A DNA stretch of 64,000 nucleotides from a bacterium (GCA_030429345.1 JAUIFJ010000017.1:28828-92827), one strand, 5' to 3'; shown: positions 52,202 to 60,764, counted from the stretch's first letter. Program-made: numbers and translations. Notes: generated from the letters alone by a model not told the origin.

Positions 52202-53555
52202 GGCAGATCTCCCGCACGAGCTCGTCCAGCCCCGCGCTGCGACTGCCCTTGACCAGCAGGGCATCCCCGCTGCGCAGGCCGGCCAATCGCCGCGCCGCGT
52301 CCTTGACGGTGTGACAGTACAATCCGTCTCCGCAGCCGGCTTCCCGGTAGCCGGCTAGCACTTCGCGCATCACGGGGCCGCCGATCACCAGCAGCTCGTC
52401 GACTCCCGCCCGGCAGGCCTCGCTTCCCGTGCAGCGATGCCACTCGGCCTCCCGCGGTCCCAGCTCGGCCATGTATCCGAGGGCGGCGAAACGGCGTCCC
52501 GCGACGGGAAAGGCGGCCAAGGTCGCCAGCGCGGCGCGCACGGAGGCCGGATTGGCGTTGTAGCTGTCGTCGATCACGATGCGGCCGCGATGATGGATCA
52601 CGCGCATCCTGCCGGCCACCCGGTCGGAGGGGTCCAGGGAGGCCGCCTGCAGCAGGTCCTCGTCCGACACTCCCGCCAGCAGGGCCAGGGCAGCGGCGCT
52701 GAGCCAGCATTCGGCGAAGGCGCGCCCCGGAACGGCGAGGGTGCAGTCCTCGCTGCCAATGCGGAAACGGCCCCGTGCCTGCTCGTCCAGTCCGAGCCAG
52801 CGCAGCCTCCTCCCTTCGTGTTCCAGCCCGCCCTCCATGCTGTAGCACAGCGCCTCGGGAAGGGTCTCGACCAGGGTCCTCAGGCGAATGTCGCCCGTGT
52901 TGAGCGCGACGCGTCCTCCATGCTCCGCCAGCCAGCGGAGCAGTTCCGACTTGGCGCGCAGCACCCCCTCCAGGTCGCCGAAGGCTTCCAGGTGCGCCTC
53001 GGCGATGTTCGTCACCAGGCCGGCATGCGGCGAGAGCAGCGCGCTCATGCGGGCGATCTCGCCGAAATCGCTGGCGCCCAGTTCCTGGACCCAGATCCCC
53101 GGCGCCTGCGACAGGCCATTCACCAGCGCCAGCGGCATGCCGATGGTGCTGTTCAGGTTGCCCGGGTTGCCCGCCGCGCGTTTCGGGCCCAGCATGCCCA
53201 GCAGGAGCTCCTTGCTTGTGGTCTTGCCGTTGCTCCCGGTCAGGGCGAGCACAGTCCCGGTATACTCGCAGCGCGCCTGCCGCGCCAGCTCTTCGAGCGC
53301 CTCCCGCGCGGATGGAACACGAAGGCAGCGCGGATCCGCAGCAGGCTGCTCCGTGATGGCCCCGATGGCCCCCTGCTGCAGCGCGGCGGGAATGAAGGCA
53401 TGCCCGTCTACGCGCTCGCCGGGCAGGGCGAGGAAGAGATCGCCTTCCCCCGCCTGGCGGCTGTCCAGCACCAGGGCGCGCGGCACCTGCCCCTGCCAGG
53501 AAGCGGGCGCAGCTTGTCCGAGCCGCTCGGCGATCTGCTGCAGGGAATCGATCAT
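52194..53555 (-). CDS. murF: UDP-MurNAc-tripeptide-D-Ala-D-Ala ligase
   Basis: The 453-residue Mur ligase has an N-terminal UDP-binding domain (VLDSRQAGEGDLFLALPGER), a central ATPase (LALTGSNGKTTSKELLLG, NSTIGMPLALVN, TNIAEAHLEAFG) and a C-terminal domain with IDDSYNANPASVRAAL, the MurF-specific signature. It adds D-Ala-D-Ala to the UDP-MurNAc tripeptide. It is the only Mur ligase in this cluster; murE, murD and murC are not in the window. Confidence 0.95.
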   Translation of the reverse strand: MIDSLQQIAERLGQAAPASWQGQVPRALVLDSRQAGEGDLFLALPGERVDGHAFIPAALQQGAIGAITEQPAADPRCLRVPSAREALEELARQARCEYTGTVLALTGSNGKTTSKELLLGMLGPKRAAGNPGNLNSTIGMPLALVNGLSQAPGIWVQELGASDFGEIARMSALLSPHAGLVTNIAEAHLEAFGDLEGVLRAKSELLRWLAEHGGRVALNTGDIRLRTLVETLPEALCYSMEGGLEHEGRRLRWLGLDEQARGRFRIGSEDCTLAVPGRAFAECWLSAAALALLAGVSDEDLLQAASLDPSDRVAGRMRVIHHRGRIVIDDSYNANPASVRAALATLAAFPVAGRRFAALGYMAELGPREAEWHRCTGSEACRAGVDELLVIGGPVMREVLAGYREAGCGDGLYCHTVKDAARRLAGLRSGDALLVKGSRSAGLDELVREICHG

Positions 53556-55636
53556 GGTTCGAGCACCAGTTGAATGTGCCCCTCTTCGGGCCAGGCTTCT
53601 CCGGCCCCGGGCGATTGCCGCACAACCCGCCCCTCGCCGCTCAGCTCGACAGAGGCCGTCGCCATGCTCAGGACACTCAGGGCGGCGCGCGCGTCCAGCC
53701 CCTGCAGGTTCGGCAGGCCCTCGCCCGCGCTTCCGCAGACCAGGCGCAGCTCGTCCGGGAGGCGCATGTAGACGCCTGCCGGAAGCGACTGGCTACGGAC
53801 CAACCCTTCCCCTTCCAGGTGGAGGATCTCGAGCCACTCGCGCCCCAGTCGCCTGCGGACCTCTTCGTGCTCCAGGCCGCGCAGTTCGGGCAGGTGGCGC
53901 GGGGTCCCGGGAGCGTATACGAGGGGCTGCCGGGGATCCACGCCCCGCTCGAGGGCCTGGACGCGGCGCATGGTCTCGGCGAAGAGCGGCGCGGCCACGT
54001 GGCCCCCTTCCACCTGTCCGCGCGGTGTGTCCACCAGCGCCAGGCAGACCAGGCGACGTTCCTCGCTCTCGCAGACGCCCAGGAAGCTGGCGATGTAGTC
54101 GCGGTTGGAGTAGCCTCCCTCTGGATCCACCTTCTGGGCGGTGCCGGTCTTGCCCCAGACAAGGCAGCCCGGCACACGCGCCTTCCGGCCCGTCCCCTCC
54201 TCGACGACTTCGATCAGCAGGGCCTTCAGATCCTGGATCACGGAGCGCGAGAGCACCCGTCGGATCTTGAGGCTGCCCGGAGCCCGGCTCTCCTCCAGGC
54301 CGCGGATCTCGCGGATCACATGCGGCCGATAGAGCACGCCGCCATTGGCCATGGCGCACATGGCGGCGGTCATCTGCATGCCGTTGACGGCCAGGCCCTG
54401 CCCCATGCTGATGTTGGCGTACTCGACCGGCCCCCATTCCTTCAGCTTGGGCAGCCGCCCGCGCACTTCCCCGGGAAGATCAATGCCCGTGCGCTCGCCC
54501 AGGCCGAAGCGGCGCGCCATGCGGTAGAGCTCCTCGCGCGGCAGCTCCTCCGCCAGCACCACGGTCCCGATATTCGAGGACTTGGTGAAGACCTCGCGCA
54601 CGCTCAGCGTGTCGTAGCCGCGCCGGTTGCTGTCCCGGATCGTGCGGTTGGCGACACGGTAGCGGCCGTTGTGACAGGGCACGGGGCGCTGAAGGTCCTC
54701 CAGCAGCCCGTTCTCCAGCAGGGAGGCGAAGGTGATCAGCTTCATGGTCGAGCCGGGTTCGAACTGCTCCTCGACCGGTCGTATACGGGCGTACTCGGCC
54801 TGCCAGTCGCTCATGCGGTTCGGATCGAGAGGCGGCGAGGAAGCAAGGGCGAGGACCTCGCCGTTCTCCGGATCCATGATCACCAGTTGGCCGCCGACGG
54901 CGTCGAACTGCGAGACGCTTCGGTTGAGCTCTTCCTCGGCGATGGTCTGCATGCGCTGATCGATGGTCAAACGCACTTCGGCGCCGGCGCGGGCCTCGAC
55001 CCGCGGTCGCAGGTCGTTCTCCACCGGTTTGCCGCTGGCGTTCCGCACCAGGTATTCCTTGCCCGGCGTGCCACGCAGCAGGCTGTCCATGTACATTTCC
55101 ACGCCGCCCACCGGCTGTCCGTCTCGGCGGATCGCGCCCAGCAGGTTGCCTGCCACCGTCCCGTGGGGGTAATAGCGCTGGCCCGTGCGCTCGAAGTCCA
55201 GCCCCTTCAGCCCCAGGCGCCGGATGCTGCGCCTTTCGGCCTCGCCGACGCTTTCCGCCAGCAGCACACGCCCCTCTTCCCGCTGCAGGCGGCTTCGCAG
55301 TTCGCCCGCTCCGCGATCCAGGCTGGGCGCGAGCAGGTCGGCCGCCACGCGGGGATCCCCGAGCTGGCCCGTCCGGGCATAGAGGCGGTATACACGACTG
55401 AACTCGGTCGCCAGCAGGCGCCCATCGCGATCGACGATCGAGCCGCGCACCGCCGGCAGGGGACGGCTTCCGCGGAACTGGGCGTCGGCGCGCTCGCGGT
55501 ATTCTCCGCTCCACAGGAGCTGGATCACGCCCAGCTTGAGCGCGATCAGCCCGAAGGCCAGAAGGCCCAGCACCTGCACCAGCCTGACGCGGCCGTGGTA
55601 GTGGTAGGGACTGCGGTATGGCCTTACCGCGCGCAT
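53552..55636 (-). CDS. ftsI: FtsI-like penicillin-binding protein 2/3 with PASTA domains
   Basis: The 694-residue class B PBP is the divisome transpeptidase. It has a membrane anchor (VQVLGLLAFGLIALKLGVIQ), a dimerisation/pedestal domain (RGSIVDRDGRLLATE) and a transpeptidase domain with FEPGSTMKLITF (SxxK), SSNIG (SxN) and VWGKTGTAQ (KTG). Two PASTA repeats follow at the C-terminus (about 560-694; PELRGLEHEEVRRRLG, PNLQGLDARAALSVL), as in Bacteroidetes and Gram-positive homologues and unlike E. coli. The ATG lies 13 bases inside the end of ftsL, and the stop overlaps murF by ATGA. Confidence 0.95.
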   Translation of the reverse strand: MRAVRPYRSPYHYHGRVRLVQVLGLLAFGLIALKLGVIQLLWSGEYRERADAQFRGSRPLPAVRGSIVDRDGRLLATEFSRVYRLYARTGQLGDPRVAADLLAPSLDRGAGELRSRLQREEGRVLLAESVGEAERRSIRRLGLKGLDFERTGQRYYPHGTVAGNLLGAIRRDGQPVGGVEMYMDSLLRGTPGKEYLVRNASGKPVENDLRPRVEARAGAEVRLTIDQRMQTIAEEELNRSVSQFDAVGGQLVIMDPENGEVLALASSPPLDPNRMSDWQAEYARIRPVEEQFEPGSTMKLITFASLLENGLLEDLQRPVPCHNGRYRVANRTIRDSNRRGYDTLSVREVFTKSSNIGTVVLAEELPREELYRMARRFGLGERTGIDLPGEVRGRLPKLKEWGPVEYANISMGQGLAVNGMQMTAAMCAMANGGVLYRPHVIREIRGLEESRAPGSLKIRRVLSRSVIQDLKALLIEVVEEGTGRKARVPGCLVWGKTGTAQKVDPEGGYSNRDYIASFLGVCESEERRLVCLALVDTPRGQVEGGHVAAPLFAETMRRVQALERGVDPRQPLVYAPGTPRHLPELRGLEHEEVRRRLGREWLEILHLEGEGLVRSQSLPAGVYMRLPDELRLVCGSAGEGLPNLQGLDARAALSVLSMATASVELSGEGRVVRQSPGAGEAWPEEGHIQLVLEP

Positions 55637-56004
55637 GCGTAGCCTTCCGTCCGCCGCACGGATTCGGCGCGCCCCTCGCGGGGAAGCAGGCCTTCGCCGG
55701 CCACTGTGATCCATTCTCTCCGGCCGTCCGCCGCCACCATGCCCAGCTCTTCCCCGGCCAGTCGCTGGATGCGGCTGTAGCTCACCAGCCCCAGGCGGGC
55801 GGCGCGCAGCTGCCCGTTCTCCGCCAGCAGGCTGGAGCACTTGCCCTGCTGCTCGAAGAGCTCGGCGCGCAGGCGTCCGCATTCCACCTGCTTCCAGACA
55901 AGGAAGAGGGCCAGCAGGCCGCCGCCGAGCAGGATCGTCGACAGTCGTCCCAGAAAGCCCAGCTGCTGGCCCAGGTCGATCTTCTGTGTGCGGCGTGTGC
56001 TCAT
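55624..56004 (-). CDS. ftsL: FtsL-like septum protein
   Basis: The 126-residue bitopic protein has a basic N-terminus, a membrane helix (LSTILLGGGLLALFLVW) and then a coiled-coil (VECGRLRAELFEQQGKCSSL). A following short segment (YSRIQRLAGEELGMVAADG) matches the conserved 'rIE.iAre.lGM' end of FtsL. The assignment rests on layout plus position between rsmH and ftsI, since FtsL sequences diverge. It overlaps rsmH by ATGA and ftsI by 13 bases. The C-terminal 25 residues are an extension. Confidence 0.85.
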   Translation of the reverse strand: MSTRRTQKIDLGQQLGFLGRLSTILLGGGLLALFLVWKQVECGRLRAELFEQQGKCSSLLAENGQLRAARLGLVSYSRIQRLAGEELGMVAADGRREWITVAGEGLLPREGRAESVRRTEGYACAR

Positions 56005-56957
56005 TGCAGGCTCCCCGGCCGATCGGGCAGGATCGGCGCTGTCGTGCGCGTGGCCCAGCGCAGGCGCGCGCTGCGGGCTCGCGGATTCGTCCGGATCTCT
56101 TCCTCCCCCGGCACCCGCCCCTTCCGTTCCGGCACCTTGAAGAGGGCGCGGTGCGCGCAGGCGCAGAGCGGCAGCTCGGGCGGGCAGAAGCAGTCGCGCT
56201 CCCAGTCGCGCAGGCAGCGCTTGACCATGCGGTCCTCGCCGCTGTGATACGTGATCACGGCCAGGACCCCTTCCGGCTGCAGCAGTTCCGGCACCAGGGC
56301 CAGCGCACGCCGCAGCGCGTCCAGTTCCCCGTTGATCTCCATGCGCAATGCCTGGAAGACCTGGCTCAGCACCTTGTAGCTCCCGCGTGTTCCAACCAGT
56401 TCCTCGACGGCGCTCGCCAGGTCGCCGGTGGTGCGGAAGGGCTGGCGCTCGCGCCGGGTCGCCAGGTGGGCGGCCATGCGGTCCGGCCGGTTCAAGTCCC
56501 CGCCTCGCTGGAACACGCGGCACAGGGCTCCTTCATCCGCCGTGTTGAGCAGATCCGCCGCCGTCCGCGTGTCCTGTCGGTTCATCCGCATGTCCAGAGG
56601 ACCTTCTCTCAGGTAGGAAAAACCCCGTTCCGCCGTATCGATCTGGTGGGACGAGACGCCAAGGTCAAGCAGGATGCCGTTCCGCGGGGCCCTCTCCCCG
56701 GGAGGCAGCAGATCCAGTTCTCCGAAATTGAGCTGCAGCACGCTGACCCGCGGATCACGCGCCAGCTCCCCGCCGGCCTTGCGGATCGCGTCCGTGTCCT
56801 GGTCGATGCAAAGCAGCCGGCCGCCCTCTTCCAGTTGCTCGAGGATGCGCCGGCTGTGTCCGCCTCCGCCCAGGGTTCCGTCCAGATAGCGCCCCCCGGG
56901 ATCCCGGACCAGCCGGGCCACCGTCTCCTCCAGCAGGACAGGGGCGTGATACTCCAT
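56001..56957 (-). CDS. rsmH: 16S rRNA (cytosine(1402)-N(4))-methyltransferase
   Basis: The 318-residue SAM-dependent methyltransferase shows EYHAPVLLEETVARLV, YLDGTLGGGGHSRRIL (SAM-binding), FGELDLLP, LLDLGVSSHQIDTAERGFSY, GPLDMRMNR and ITYHSGEDRMVKR. It methylates C1402 in the decoding centre. The ATG overlaps the STAS-like gene's stop (TGATG). The length is standard. Confidence 0.97.
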   Translation of the reverse strand: MEYHAPVLLEETVARLVRDPGGRYLDGTLGGGGHSRRILEQLEEGGRLLCIDQDTDAIRKAGGELARDPRVSVLQLNFGELDLLPPGERAPRNGILLDLGVSSHQIDTAERGFSYLREGPLDMRMNRQDTRTAADLLNTADEGALCRVFQRGGDLNRPDRMAAHLATRRERQPFRTTGDLASAVEELVGTRGSYKVLSQVFQALRMEINGELDALRRALALVPELLQPEGVLAVITYHSGEDRMVKRCLRDWERDCFCPPELPLCACAHRALFKVPERKGRVPGEEEIRTNPRARSARLRWATRTTAPILPDRPGSLQ

Positions 56958-57247
56958 CAGACGAAGACTCCTGGCGGCAGGCCCAGGCGTGCGCAGCTTC
57001 TCCGCTCGCGGGGCGCCACGCCCGCGAAGCGCAGGGTGCAGTCGGGCCGCGCCTCCGCGTGCAGCTCCTTGAGCCAGCGCGAGGCTTCCCGGTCGTGGCT
57101 CACCTGGCCGAAGTCCAGTTCGAGCACGCGATCCCCCTGGGCGAGGCGAGCGACGATGAAGGACAATTGGCGGTAGGCGCCCTCGTTGAGGGCCCCTTTC
57201 AATTGGTATACGTCGCGATCCGCGCGACTGCGATGCTGAATCACCAT
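56957..57247 (-). CDS. small STAS-like protein between mraZ and rsmH
   Basis: The 96 residues have the alternating strand/helix order of a STAS domain: VYQLKGALNEGAYRQLSFIV, VLELDFGQVSHDREASRWLK, then CTLRFAGVAP. In anti-sigma-factor antagonists the loop after the LDF strand holds D-S-x-G with the phosphorylated serine; here it reads HDREAS, so that site is absent. If STAS, it is probably not a phospho-switch. mraZ and rsmH are adjacent in nearly all bacteria, so an inserted gene here is unusual. AGGAAG precedes the ATG, and its TGA overlaps the rsmH start. The fold assignment is tentative. Confidence 0.6.
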   Translation of the reverse strand: MVIQHRSRADRDVYQLKGALNEGAYRQLSFIVARLAQGDRVLELDFGQVSHDREASRWLKELHAEARPDCTLRFAGVAPRERRSCARLGLPPGVFV

Positions 57248-57256
57248 GATCGCTTC

Positions 57257-57706
57257 CTAGAGTTCCACGTCGCTCTGCTGCTCGCTGAGTATGTCCCCGC
57301 CTTCCTCGATCGCCTGCAGGTAATCCTGCGGATTCCAGATCTGGACAATGCGCTGGAACCCGGCCAGGGTGACCGTGCCGCCCTTTTCCAGGCGGGCATG
57401 GGCGATGAGGGCCGCCGGGACCTTGATCCGCCCCTGGTTGTCCACCGGACACTCGAAGACCGAGCTGACCAGGCGACGCACGAGCTGCCGGTTGGCGCGC
57501 ACCTGCATGTTGAGGCCCTGAAGGCGCTCACGCAGGAGAGCGTATTCGTCCGGGGTATACACGGCGACGCAATTCTCCACGTCGCGGGTCAGGTAGACGA
57601 TGGCCTCCTCGCCGGGGGCGAGGTCGTTCTTGAAGGGCGCAGGGATCTTGACCCGACCCTTCTGGTCCAGCGCGTAGTTGTATTCGCCCTGGAAGTACGC
57701 CATCAT
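57257..57706 (-). CDS. mraZ: transcriptional regulator MraZ
   Basis: The 149-residue protein has two SpoVT/AbrB-like half-domains: FQGEYNYALDQKGRVKIPAP and ECPVDNQGRIKVPAALIAHA, each with the DxxGR core. MraZ is a ring-shaped DNA-binding repressor of its own dcw operon. Start ATG 57706 (or the second ATG 57703) follows GGGGAA. Four spaced repeats directly upstream are candidate operators. Confidence 0.96.
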   Translation of the reverse strand: MMAYFQGEYNYALDQKGRVKIPAPFKNDLAPGEEAIVYLTRDVENCVAVYTPDEYALLRERLQGLNMQVRANRQLVRRLVSSVFECPVDNQGRIKVPAALIAHARLEKGGTVTLAGFQRIVQIWNPQDYLQAIEEGGDILSEQQSDVEL

Positions 57707-57746
57707 TTCCCCGTGGTTACCACGTTTTCCTACTTTCTACCCCAAT
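57707..57746 (-). promoter_or_regulatory. candidate MraZ boxes: four 10-bp direct repeats
   Basis: Reading the minus strand toward the ATG, the 40 bases divide into ATTGGGG-TAG, AAAGTAG-GAA, AACGTGG-TAA and CCACGGG-GAA. Known MraZ operators are short G-rich direct repeats on a 10-bp period (TGGGN with 5-base gaps in E. coli; AAAGTG(T/G)N3 in mycoplasma). The fit is good in spacing and moderate in sequence. Confidence 0.55.
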
Positions 57747-57993
57747 TCAATCGGCAACATACAAACATGGATCGAGTGCTGCAGAAAAAAAGAACGCACT
57801 TCACTTCCTGGGATTCGCTGTACAATTCGCAATCAATTAACTGGTTTTATATGACTTATAACAGATGGCCTTTTCGATCTCCAGGAACAAAGTCCGACCC
57901 CCTGTTCAACTTGGGGGATTGGAAGATAGATGTCCACAAGAGATCATCTCCTATTCAATGCTGTTATTTAATGATTTAGGAGGGTGGTAAGAA

Positions 57994-58593
57994 GTGGGAA
58001 CCAGTATAAGGCCGGATGAACGACTCCAGGTGCAGGAAATCCCCCTGGAGCAGCGGCTTCGCGCCCTGGCTCATCCGATGCGTCAGCAGATCCTGGAACG
58101 GCTTGCCAGCTGCAATGCCAACGCCGGGGACCTGCAGGAGGAACTGGAGCTGGGCGGCCCTTCCCTCTCCCAGCACCTGAGGCAGCTGCATGCCGCCGGC
58201 CTGATCCACCGGATATCGCGAGGACCCCACAAGGACTATGGCCTGTCCGCGGAGGGACTGCGGGAAGTGCTGGATTGGCTGGAAGAGCTGCTCGAGCTGC
58301 GCCTGGACGGACGGGCGGAAGAGCGCTTCCGCAAAAGAGTGCTGAGCGAGTTTCTTGCCCAGGACAAGCCGCGCGCCCTGCCGAGGCATTCACTGAAAAG
58401 GGAGTTGGTGGCGGCGCATTTTGCAGGAGAAATGAAACAGGGCGAATTCTACGCGGCAGCGGATGTGGAAGCAGGCCTGAGGGAGGCCTGCCGGGACTGG
58501 AAGGACCTGCTGGCACTCATGCGGGACCTGGGCCTGATCGAGGGAAACGGACAGTACTGGAGAAGGAAAACGGAAACCGGCCGAGGCCTCTAG
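57994..58593 (+). CDS. ArsR-type HTH regulator with C-terminal DUF2087-like domain
   Basis: The 199 residues have an N-terminal winged HTH (LRALAHPMRQQILERLAS, GGPSLSQHLRQLHAAGLI), as in ArsR regulators but without metal-binding cysteines in the recognition helix. The C-terminal 75 residues (AHFAGEMKQGEFYAAADVEA, WKDLLALMRDLGLIEGNGQY) follow the DUF2087 pattern (Y-x-E-xEVN... eDyaxLRReLvdyglL). Such fusions are putative regulators of unknown signal. The start is GTG 57994, about ten bases after AGGAGG. Its stop shares CTAG with the convergent gene. Confidence 0.75.
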   Translation: MGTSIRPDERLQVQEIPLEQRLRALAHPMRQQILERLASCNANAGDLQEELELGGPSLSQHLRQLHAAGLIHRISRGPHKDYGLSAEGLREVLDWLEELLELRLDGRAEERFRKRVLSEFLAQDKPRALPRHSLKRELVAAHFAGEMKQGEFYAAADVEAGLREACRDWKDLLALMRDLGLIEGNGQYWRRKTETGRGL

Positions 58594-58925
58594 AAAGCCT
58601 GCGGAGCTTCGTGATTCGGCCCATCCAGCGCCCCTTCCCCGCGCAGGGCGATCACCTTAATCATGTCCTGCTGCAGCCGGAAGTTGGGCACGACCCGCTT
58701 GATCAGGCTGTGCACGTTCTTGTAGACATTGTCGAAATCCTGGGCCGAAAAGGGATTGTCGACCAGTTTCCCAAGCCATTGCTGCCCGTCGATCGAGAGG
58801 GGCTCCAGGAAGCCGGACCCGGGCTGCAGGTAGAGCTCTTCCGCCTTCTTGATGTTTTCCAGGTGATCCTTCAGGCGACTGGTCACTTCCAGGCCGACGA
58901 AGAGCTTCAGTTGAGTGCTTTGCAT
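58590..58925 (-). CDS. hypothetical protein, 111 aa
   Basis: I do not recognise this protein. It encodes 111 residues, beginning QSTQLKLFVGLEVTSRLKDH; the middle is helical and amphipathic (AEELYLQPGSGFLEPLSIDG, NVYKNVHSLIKRVVPNFRLQ). No signal peptide, membrane segment or metal motif is visible. AAGGA lies five bases before the ATG, which supports real translation. It converges with the ArsR/DUF2087 gene, sharing the CTAG that contains both stops, and precedes no co-directed overlap. Confidence 0.6.
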   Translation of the reverse strand: MQSTQLKLFVGLEVTSRLKDHLENIKKAEELYLQPGSGFLEPLSIDGQQWLGKLVDNPFSAQDFDNVYKNVHSLIKRVVPNFRLQQDMIKVIALRGEGALDGPNHEAPQAF

Positions 58926-58968
58926 GGGTTCCTTTCCAGATTAAGCCTCTGAAAGTAGCAATGCCCGG

Positions 58969-59439
58969 CTAGCGGTGGTAGGGACGACCGGCGCGGATCA
59001 TGCAGGCCCGGTAGAGCTGCTCGACCAGGAAAAGCCGCACCATCTGGTGGGTGAAGGTCATTCGCGAGAGGGAGAGCACGGTGTCGGCCCGTTGCAGGAC
59101 CGGCGGGGCCAGCCCTTCGGTGCCGCCGATCAGGAAGGCCAGCTCGGGCGCCCCGCTTTCCAGCCAGCCGCCCAGCAGCGCGGCGAAGGACGGGCTGTCC
59201 TCAAGGGTTCCCGAAGCGTCCAGCGCGACACACACTGCCCGAGGATCCAGCCCCGACAGCAGGCGCTGCCCTTCCAGTTGCCTGCAATCCTCCGCGTTCC
59301 GGCCGGGACGCAGCTCCTCGGCGCGCAGTTCCTCGCCGTCGAGCCGCATCCAGGGGCGCAGGCGCTTGTGATACTCGGCTTCGGCCTGCCGTGCCCAGTC
59401 CTCGCGGGTGCGGCCGATCATGCGGATGCGGACCTTCAT
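58969..59439 (-). CDS. rlmH: 23S rRNA (pseudouridine(1915)-N(3))-methyltransferase
   Basis: The 156-residue SPOUT-class methyltransferase has a trefoil knot with SAM-binding segment LAFLIGGTEGLAP and the C-terminal signature LSLSRMTFTHQMVRLFLVEQ, RACMIRAGRPYHR. It modifies pseudouridine 1915 in helix 69. The ATG overlaps the rarA stop (ATGA). Confidence 0.96.
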   Translation of the reverse strand: MKVRIRMIGRTREDWARQAEAEYHKRLRPWMRLDGEELRAEELRPGRNAEDCRQLEGQRLLSGLDPRAVCVALDASGTLEDSPSFAALLGGWLESGAPELAFLIGGTEGLAPPVLQRADTVLSLSRMTFTHQMVRLFLVEQLYRACMIRAGRPYHR

Positions 59440-60764
59440 TCCTTCTCCCCCAGTCCCCTGTCCGGCCAGCAGGCGGCCAGGTACTCGCGCAGGCGGGCCT
59501 CGATGCCGCGATCCGCGGGCCGGTAGAAGACGCGCTGCTCGAGACCATCGGGCAGGTACTGCTGTGCGACATGCGCGCCCGGGTGGTCGTGGGGATATCG
59601 GTAGTCCTTCCCGTGTCCCAGCTTCTTCGCCAGGGCGGTCGGCGCATTGCGCAGGTGGAGCGGAACCGCCGGGCTGTCCCCCGCGCGCACGGCCTGGCGG
59701 GCTTCGTGATACGCCATTCCGGCGCGGTTGGACTTGGGCTGGGCGGCCAGGTAGGTCGTGCACTGCGCCAGGGGATACATGGCTTCCGGCATGCCCAGGG
59801 CGTGCACGGCCTGGAAGGCGGCCTGGGCGATCACGAGGGCATTGGGGCTGGCATTGCCCACGTCCTCGGAGGCCAGGATCAGCAGGCGCCGTGCGACAAA
59901 GACCGGGTCCTCCCCGGCTTCCAGCATGCGCGCCAGCCAGTAGATGCCGGCGTCGGCATCGCTCCCGCGGATGCTCTTGATGAAGGCGCTGACCATGTCG
60001 TAGTGCATGTCGCCCTTGCGGTCCATGGGCAGGATGCGATTGGCCAGCAGGCGCTCGAGCACGGCCGCGTCGACCACACGCTTGCCGGGCGGCAGGTCGG
60101 CGGCGACCCCGGCGGCCATTTCCAGCAGCTGCAGCAGCTTGCGGGCGTCCCCTCCGGCCAGGCCGACCAGGCGCTCGCGGCTCGCCGCGGGGAGCTCGAT
60201 CCCGAGCCCCGTGATCCATTCATCCTCCTGCAGCGCCCGGTCGATCAGCGTCAGCAGGGCGCTGTCCTCCAGGGCCTCGAACTGGATCACGTGGCAGCGG
60301 CTGAGCAGGGCGCGAATGATCTCGAAGCCCGGATTCTCCGTCGTCGCCCCGACCAGGGTCAGGGTGCCGTCCTCCACGCTGCCCAGCAGGGCATCCTGCT
60401 GGGCCTTGTTGAAACGGTGGATCTCGTCGATGAAGAGGATCGTGCCGCGCCCCTGCAGGCGGCGGCTGTCGCGGGCCTGGGCGATCACCTTGCGCAGCTC
60501 GGCGACGCCGCTGGTGACCGCGTTGAGGCTGTAGTACAACAGCCCGCTCTGGCGGATCAGCATGCGGGCCACGGTGGTCTTCCCGCAGCCCGGCGGGCCC
60601 CAGAAGATCATCGATTCGACCTTCTGCAGCTTCAGCAGCCGATGCAGCAGGCCGTCCTCGGCGGTGATGCCGGGCTGGCCGACCACCTGCTCGAGGCGCT
60701 CGGCGCGCAGGCGCTCGGCAAGGGGGGCGTGGCGGGTGTCCGGGTTCTGGTCGAAGAGGTCCAT
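59436..60764 (-). CDS. rarA: replication-associated recombination protein RarA (MgsA)
   Basis: The 442-residue AAA+ ATPase of the clamp-loader family shows Walker A IFWGPPGCGKTTVARML, Walker B TILFIDEIHRFNKAQQD, sensor 1 LVGATTENPGFE, and the C-terminal tetramerisation domain with GDMHYDMVSAFIKSIRGSD and KDYRYPHDHPGA. It acts at stalled forks with SSB and RecA. No ribosome site is seen before the ATG. It is coupled to rlmH. Confidence 0.96.
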   Translation of the reverse strand: MDLFDQNPDTRHAPLAERLRAERLEQVVGQPGITAEDGLLHRLLKLQKVESMIFWGPPGCGKTTVARMLIRQSGLLYYSLNAVTSGVAELRKVIAQARDSRRLQGRGTILFIDEIHRFNKAQQDALLGSVEDGTLTLVGATTENPGFEIIRALLSRCHVIQFEALEDSALLTLIDRALQEDEWITGLGIELPAASRERLVGLAGGDARKLLQLLEMAAGVAADLPPGKRVVDAAVLERLLANRILPMDRKGDMHYDMVSAFIKSIRGSDADAGIYWLARMLEAGEDPVFVARRLLILASEDVGNASPNALVIAQAAFQAVHALGMPEAMYPLAQCTTYLAAQPKSNRAGMAYHEARQAVRAGDSPAVPLHLRNAPTALAKKLGHGKDYRYPHDHPGAHVAQQYLPDGLEQRVFYRPADRGIEARLREYLAACWPDRGLGEKE

